Assembly: GCF_051859345.1 (NCBI RefSeq)
Contig: NZ_JBHYFV010000003.1
Location: 1 to 64,000 of the forward strand
From: Marivita sp051859345
GTDB lineage: Bacteria > Pseudomonadota > Alphaproteobacteria > Rhodobacterales > Rhodobacteraceae
DNA: 64,000 bases
Direction of reading: 5' to 3'
In this document: positions 59,767 to 64,000 of the stretch, one piece after another
Layout: the number at the start of each line of letters is the position of its first letter
Numbering within the stretch: the stretch's first letter is position 1
Position numbers and translations under genes: made by a program
Notes under the pieces: model-generated
The model's input: only the letters and a program-made list of their open reading frames with translations
What the model was told of the DNA's origin: nothing
The model's database searches: none

Positions 59767-60891
59767 TCAGGCACCCGGCGGTGGTGGTGGGAGAACCGTG
59801 AAGAGCTGTGCCAGTTCCATCACATCCTCGGCCTTTTTCCAGCCGTCCTGACCGGCGGTCCAGACATAGCTTTCGCGAGTCAGGGCGCCTTCTGTGGCCA
59901 TTCGGCCCATGGCGGCCTTGGAAAACGGCCCCCGTGTTTCGCCATTCTCGGCGACATGCCAGACATGTTCGACGGGCGGCGGCGGTGGCATCTGGCGCGA
60001 CACGGGTGCCGCCCCCTGAAGCTGTGGTGCGGTCCCCCAGGGGCCTGATTGCGCTGCGGCGGCGTGGCCGATCTGCATTCCGAGGCCGGCGCCCAAGCCT
60101 GCCTGAATGGCGGCGGCTCCTGCCCCGTCTTTTCCCAGTGCTTCGGCAGCCTGAAACTGCATGTATTGGTTCAGGTTTCCGATCACCCCCATGGAGGAGC
60201 GTTTGTCGAGGACATCTTCGACAGCCGGGGGCAAAGAGATGTTTTCGATATAGAGTTCGGGCAGTTCCAGACCGTAATCCGCCAGCGTCGGCGCGATTTC
60301 CTTGGCCAGCAATTGCCCCAGTTCGCGGGTGTTCGCCGCCATGTCGAGAACCGGGATACCGGCCCGCGCGATGGTGCGAGAGAATTCCTGAACAATGATG
60401 TTGCGGATCTGGAAGCTGATCTCGTCCATGGTGAATTCGCCGTCAGTGCCGACGATTTCCGACAGGAACCTTGCCGGGTCGGTGACACGGACCGAATATG
60501 TCCCGAAGGCGCGCAGACGCACCGGGCCGAATTCCGGGTCGCGGCAGATGATCGGATTCTTGGTGCCCCATTTCAGATCCTGAAAGCGGGTGGTGTTGAC
60601 GTAATAGACCTCGGACTTGAAGGGCGACCGAAAGCCGTGATCCCAATGCTGAAGGCTGGTCATGATCGGCATGTTGTTGGTTTCAAGCATGTAGAGCCCC
60701 GGCGTAAACACATCCGCCAATTGCCCTTCATGCACAAACACCGCCGCCTGCCCTTCGCGCACGGTCAGCTTTGCGCCGTACTTGATTTCGTGGCCTTCGC
60801 GTTCAAACCGCCAAACCATGGTATCGCGCGTGTCATCGGTCCAGTGAATGACGTCGATGAATTGGCCGCTCAGGAAATCGAAAATGGGCAT
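59767..60891 (-). CDS. SPFH-domain protein with C-terminal GYF_2 domain
   Basis: A 374-residue protein. The SPFH/virion core region (about 30-260: TVREGQAAVFVHEGQLADVFTPGLYMLETNN...) is followed by a Gly/Ala/Gln-rich helix, a proline-rich linker, and a GYF_2 domain (WHVAENGETRGPFSKAAMGRMATEGALTRESYVWTAGQDGWKKAED). SPFH proteins form membrane-associated scaffolds; the GYF_2 domain binds proline-rich peptides. It lies 17 bases after the lipoprotein gene. Confidence 0.88.
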   Translation of the reverse strand: MPIFDFLSGQFIDVIHWTDDTRDTMVWRFEREGHEIKYGAKLTVREGQAAVFVHEGQLADVFTPGLYMLETNNMPIMTSLQHWDHGFRSPFKSEVYYVNTTRFQDLKWGTKNPIICRDPEFGPVRLRAFGTYSVRVTDPARFLSEIVGTDGEFTMDEISFQIRNIIVQEFSRTIARAGIPVLDMAANTRELGQLLAKEIAPTLADYGLELPELYIENISLPPAVEDVLDKRSSMGVIGNLNQYMQFQAAEALGKDGAGAAAIQAGLGAGLGMQIGHAAAAQSGPWGTAPQLQGAAPVSRQMPPPPPVEHVWHVAENGETRGPFSKAAMGRMATEGALTRESYVWTAGQDGWKKAEDVMELAQLFTVLPPPPPGA

Positions 60892-60908
60892 CTGTGGTCT
60901 CCGTTAAG

Positions 60909-61877
60909 TCAACTTGGTCCGCCGCCTGTCAATTCCGCAGCTATGGTCTGTATGATGGGTCGGGCCTCATCGGCAGACATGCCGGGGGTGAGACGGGGGT
61001 CGTAGAGGATTTTCAAAAGCAATTCGTCATGCGTGGTCAGAAGCGCGAATTCTTCGTCGTCGTTAAAGATCGACGGGCGCGCGTTCGGGTGGTCATTGGC
61101 AAGGCCAAGCCCCTGCGCCACTTCTTCATGGAAACAGGCGCGACGGGTCAGATCAGGGTGTTCCGTCCGCACCAATGCAACGGCCTGACGGTAGGCGCTG
61201 CTGGCCGAAGTGCCCGAAAAAGCAACGACAAGGCAGTGAATCGGGCGCGGCAGGTTGAGGAAAATCGCGCGACTAGAGGCCTCCATTCCGGGGGCAATGC
61301 GGTCAAGCGTTTCGCGAAGCTGTTCCCTGTCATCTTCGCCCATCACGAGAATGTGGAAGTTTGGCAGTGATGAGACCAGCGAAATGGAATGCCCCGAAAC
61401 ACGCGCCAATCGGCGGGTGTATTCATCAAGCGTCTGGCGATCCTGCGCCTGTTTCTCTTTCGACAGGCTATCGCCGAAGGTGACGCCAACGCGCACCGGG
61501 GCAACCCATTTCTTGATCTCGCCCAATGCGCCGCTGGAGGGCTGGAGACCTGCCCCACGGGTGTATTCCTCGGCCAGTGCGATCTGCTCGAAGTTTCGCG
61601 AGAGCATGACGTCGGTAAACGGAGTATCGACGCCACCGCCATCCACACGCAAGAGGCCGCGGGTCAGAAGGTCTTGTTGCACGCGCGCGTAATAGCGGCG
61701 CAGATCGAGCGCCTGGGCAGACGGTTCTGGCGATTCTGGCGTGGCGTCGACCAGTCGATCCGGTCGCGCCTGGGGTTTGGTGTCTGCCGGGATATTGTCC
61801 GTCAGAAACGGATCACATGCCGACAGGGCCGCAAGCGCGGCGCAGGACCACAGGATATGAGACCAGCGCCGGAACAT
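60909..61877 (-). CDS. DUF2927 lipoprotein, zincin-like
   Basis: A 322-residue lipoprotein with lipobox LAALSAC and a C-terminal DUF2927-like domain with RACFHEEVAQGLGLANDHPNA, where HEEVAQGLGL...H resembles a zincin metal site (HExxxxxGxxxD/H). A peptidase role is possible but unproven. The true start is 61877 (MFRRWSHILWSC, a signal peptide); the upstream in-frame part overlaps telA. It lies four bases after the telA stop. Confidence 0.8.
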   Translation of the reverse strand: MFRRWSHILWSCAALAALSACDPFLTDNIPADTKPQARPDRLVDATPESPEPSAQALDLRRYYARVQQDLLTRGLLRVDGGGVDTPFTDVMLSRNFEQIALAEEYTRGAGLQPSSGALGEIKKWVAPVRVGVTFGDSLSKEKQAQDRQTLDEYTRRLARVSGHSISLVSSLPNFHILVMGEDDREQLRETLDRIAPGMEASSRAIFLNLPRPIHCLVVAFSGTSASSAYRQAVALVRTEHPDLTRRACFHEEVAQGLGLANDHPNARPSIFNDDEEFALLTTHDELLLKILYDPRLTPGMSADEARPIIQTIAAELTGGGPS

Positions 61878-61881
61878 GCGG

Positions 61882-63081
61882 TCACTGGTCCGGCATCGAA
61901 GCGGCTGTTGTGTCGCCGATACCGTCCTTGCGCGCCTTGGCCGAAGCCAGCGTGTCGCGCAGATCTGCTTCCATTTTCTTGAGCTCCTGCTCGGCTGCGG
62001 CACGTTTTGCCTTGCCTTCGTCTGCGATTTGCAGACTTTCCTGAATGGTGCCGATCAGATCGGCGTTGGCCTGTTTGACGGCTTCGATATCGAACACGCC
62101 TCGCTCCATCTCTTCGCGGATCAGCTTGTTGCTGTCGCGCAGGTTCTTGGCGTTCGAGGTCAGCAGTTCGTTGGTCAGGTCGTTGGCGTCGCGCACCGCA
62201 GCGGCCGCTTCGGCAGAGCGCTGAATGGTGACGGCCTGCGCCAGTTGCGTTTCCCAAAGCGGCACGGTGTTGACGAGTGTCGAATTGATCTTGGTGACCA
62301 GCGACTTGTCGTTTTCCTGAACCAGACGGATCGACGGCAGCGATTGCATCGTCACCTGGCGGGTCAGCTTGAGATCGTGGACCCGGCGTTCCAGATCGTC
62401 CCGCGCCGCGCGCAGATCGCGCAGTTCCTGAGCTTTCATCACCTGATCCGCTTCGGCGGCGGCCTGTACCTCGGCATCCTTGGCCGGAATGTCGTTTGCA
62501 TCCAGTTCCTGAAGTTTTTCTTCACCCGCGGCAATATAAAGCGCCAATTCATCGTAGAATTGCAGCGTCTTGTCATAAAGCAGGTCAAGCGACTTGATAT
62601 CCTTGAGCAGCGTATGTTCGTGCTTGAGAAGATCGTCCGTGATCCGGTCGATCTGGCCCTGCACCTTTTCGAATTTCGCGGTGAATTTCGCGAAAGGGGC
62701 GGTCCGTCCGAGCAGTTTTTCCCACCAGCTGCGTTCGCGGCGCACATCGAGTTCGGAGACCGAGAACCCCCGGATGGTGCTGACGATGCCACGCAGGCTG
62801 TCACCTGCCGGGCCCACATCCTTGTTGCGGACATCCGCCAGCATGGCTTGCGAGATTTCCTGCAATTCGGCCTGCGCGTTCGAGCCGAAAGAGACGATGG
62901 ACTGGGTGTCGCCCATGTCGATCTCTGCCATGCGGGACCGTATCTCTTGACTGACAACCGGATCGGCCTGCGACAAGGGCACAACGGCATCAACCGCCTT
63001 GGGTTCTGGCAGAATGACGGCGTTGACTTCTTCAACCATGGCAAGCGTATCTTGCGCTTTGGCGCGGACTGTTTCAGACAT
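61882..63081 (-). CDS. telA: TelA-family toxic-anion-resistance protein
   Basis: A 399-residue coiled-coil protein matching TelA (GVSELDVRRERSWWEKLLGRTAPFAKFTAKFEKVQGQIDRI...LLKHEHTLLKDIKSLDLLYDKTLQFYDELALYIAAGEEKL), linked in other bacteria to tellurite and cell-envelope stress resistance. It follows the XpaC-like gene, its usual partner. No tellurite-specific genes are nearby, so a general stress role is more likely. Confidence 0.92.
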   Translation of the reverse strand: MSETVRAKAQDTLAMVEEVNAVILPEPKAVDAVVPLSQADPVVSQEIRSRMAEIDMGDTQSIVSFGSNAQAELQEISQAMLADVRNKDVGPAGDSLRGIVSTIRGFSVSELDVRRERSWWEKLLGRTAPFAKFTAKFEKVQGQIDRITDDLLKHEHTLLKDIKSLDLLYDKTLQFYDELALYIAAGEEKLQELDANDIPAKDAEVQAAAEADQVMKAQELRDLRAARDDLERRVHDLKLTRQVTMQSLPSIRLVQENDKSLVTKINSTLVNTVPLWETQLAQAVTIQRSAEAAAAVRDANDLTNELLTSNAKNLRDSNKLIREEMERGVFDIEAVKQANADLIGTIQESLQIADEGKAKRAAAEQELKKMEADLRDTLASAKARKDGIGDTTAASMPDQ

Positions 63082-63110
63082 CTGGGTTCCCTCTAAAACT
63101 CATTTCTAGT

Positions 63111-64000
63111 CTATTTCAATGCGCGATCAATTCGAACGCCTTCGCGCTGCAATCGGTCGCGCAGAACATCAATTTCAACTGTCAGATCGGATCGGTCATC
63201 CAGAAGCATCTTTCGTGTGCGGGCCGAAAAGTTCTTTTCCAGGTCGTCCAGCAGGGATTCGTAATCGGCGCGGGCCTGCGGGTCGTTTGTCCTGGCATAG
63301 ACATCCGCGAACTTGATCGTCGCATCGCGCGCGCCCATCAGGTAAACGCTCAGGTACTTTTTTGCCCCGGTAAGATCGCGCGGGTCTTCCTCGACGGTGC
63401 GAAACAGGTCTTTTGCCGTGGTTTGAAACCGCTCTACCCGTGAGATCATCCGCCGATCCCCGGATCGCGTGATGGCGTCGCGCATGGCGGCAAGATGGGC
63501 TTCGGCCTCGTCCACGGCGCGGGCAACGCGATCTTGCTGAAAGGTGTCGATCCCCTCCATCCCCTTGTCGCGCATCGGGTCGATGCCAAACGCGCCAAGA
63601 TGCAGTGCCGTCGCGGCCAAGCCGAAGATGACTGGTGCAACAAGCCCCGGTTCATTCGCAAACGCCGCAATCCCGACACCTGTTCCAGCCAGCACAGAGG
63701 CCGCGATCTTGCGCGGAAATCCGGGGCGACGGGACACCTTGCGCGCGTTGTACGCTGCTTCGGCCGTAAGCCCCCCGCGCAAGAGCCACGCCCCCAAAAG
63801 AAGCGTGCCCGCGCCGACCAGGCCGATGGCCATTCCGATGGCCCCTTCATTGAGCGACGTAAAGGCCAGCACGATCGGCGGAATGAACAGGATGTTGGAC
63901 CGCGCGCCAACCGGGTCAACCGACGCGCCTTTGAACCCTTTCGAGGTGCTGTCATCTGAAGACGGAGAGGACGTTCCGTCGGGGCTATATTTGCCACCAA
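63111..64000 (-). CDS. XpaC-like 5-bromo-4-chloroindolyl phosphate hydrolysis family protein, 5'-truncated
   Basis: The frame stays open to the window's right edge: upstream of the GTG at 63872 it continues GGKYSPDGTSSP...GARSNILFIPPIV, which looks like the family's N-terminus, so only a few residues are missing. Two pairs of hydrophobic helices (LAFTSLNEGAIGMAIGLVGAGTLLLG; IAASVLAGTGVGIAAF) precede a helical C-terminal domain (about 140 residues). It is the first gene of the XpaC-TelA-DUF2927-SPFH-zinc-ribbon cluster. Confidence 0.87.
   Translation of the reverse strand, partial: GGKYSPDGTSSPSSDDSTSKGFKGASVDPVGARSNILFIPPIVLAFTSLNEGAIGMAIGLVGAGTLLLGAWLLRGGLTAEAAYNARKVSRRPGFPRKIAASVLAGTGVGIAAFANEPGLVAPVIFGLAATALHLGAFGIDPMRDKGMEGIDTFQQDRVARAVDEAEAHLAAMRDAITRSGDRRMISRVERFQTTAKDLFRTVEEDPRDLTGAKKYLSVYLMGARDATIKFADVYARTNDPQARADYESLLDDLEKNFSARTRKMLLDDRSDLTVEIDVLRDRLQREGVRIDRALK

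Overview
The window comes from a chromosome of a Rhodobacteraceae (Roseobacter-group) alphaproteobacterium. This is inferred from the high-GC codon use, the rpmH-rnpA-yidD order, FnrL divergent from an oxygen-independent coproporphyrinogen oxidase (the hemZ/fnrL arrangement known from Rhodobacter), a CycM-type membrane cytochrome c and a YejABEF peptide importer.

Layout. (1) 1-2341: chromosomal glutarate/lysine catabolism genes (partial glutaryl-CoA dehydrogenase, family III CoA-transferase) and a decayed ABC-ATPase fragment. (2) 2342-30494: a ~28-kb genomic island in the 3' end of tRNA-Arg(ACG). It is bounded by 17-bp direct repeats (2342-2358 and 30478-30494), and a tyrosine integrase lies next to the intact tRNA. 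(3) 30495-64000: core chromosome. It holds a histidine kinase, a flavoprotein disulfide reductase with a TVP38 protein, rpmH/rnpA/yidD, argF/argD, truA, ycjX/ycjF-like genes, a VIT-family transporter, ileS, ogt, pheA, a cytochrome c, yejABEF, hemN/fnrL, and an XpaC-TelA-lipoprotein-SPFH-zinc-ribbon cluster that runs off the right edge.

The island divides into modules. Left end: a UPF0149 gene broken by an in-frame amber codon, and a small SH3 lipoprotein. Next is a defence-type cluster. On the minus strand, an MmeI-like fused restriction-methylation enzyme is coupled to an Mrr-type nuclease. Divergent from it is a tight operon of an unrecognised protein, an SbcD-like nuclease, an SbcC/Rad50-like ATPase with a zinc hook, and a rhomboid protease. 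After these comes a 1,332-residue protein with an N-terminal NACHT/STAND-like NTPase and a C-terminal PD-(D/E)XK nuclease, in clearly AT-richer DNA. The middle has long non-coding stretches with inverted repeats, two paralogous double-helix-turn-helix proteins, an ArdC-type antirestriction protein, and a metabolic cargo pair (di-haem cytochrome c and MFS transporter). The right end is a maintenance module: AlpA-type regulator, primase-helicase, excisionase-like protein and integrase. No capsid, terminase, relaxase or secretion genes are visible, so the island resembles a phage-satellite-like or mobilisable element loaded with defence cargo.

The best candidates for something undescribed are the NTPase-nuclease giant (12485-16483), the X-SbcD-SbcC-rhomboid operon (8111-12276), and the paired double-HTH proteins with their repeat-rich upstream DNA. 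All functional statements rest on motifs read by eye; no database search was run.
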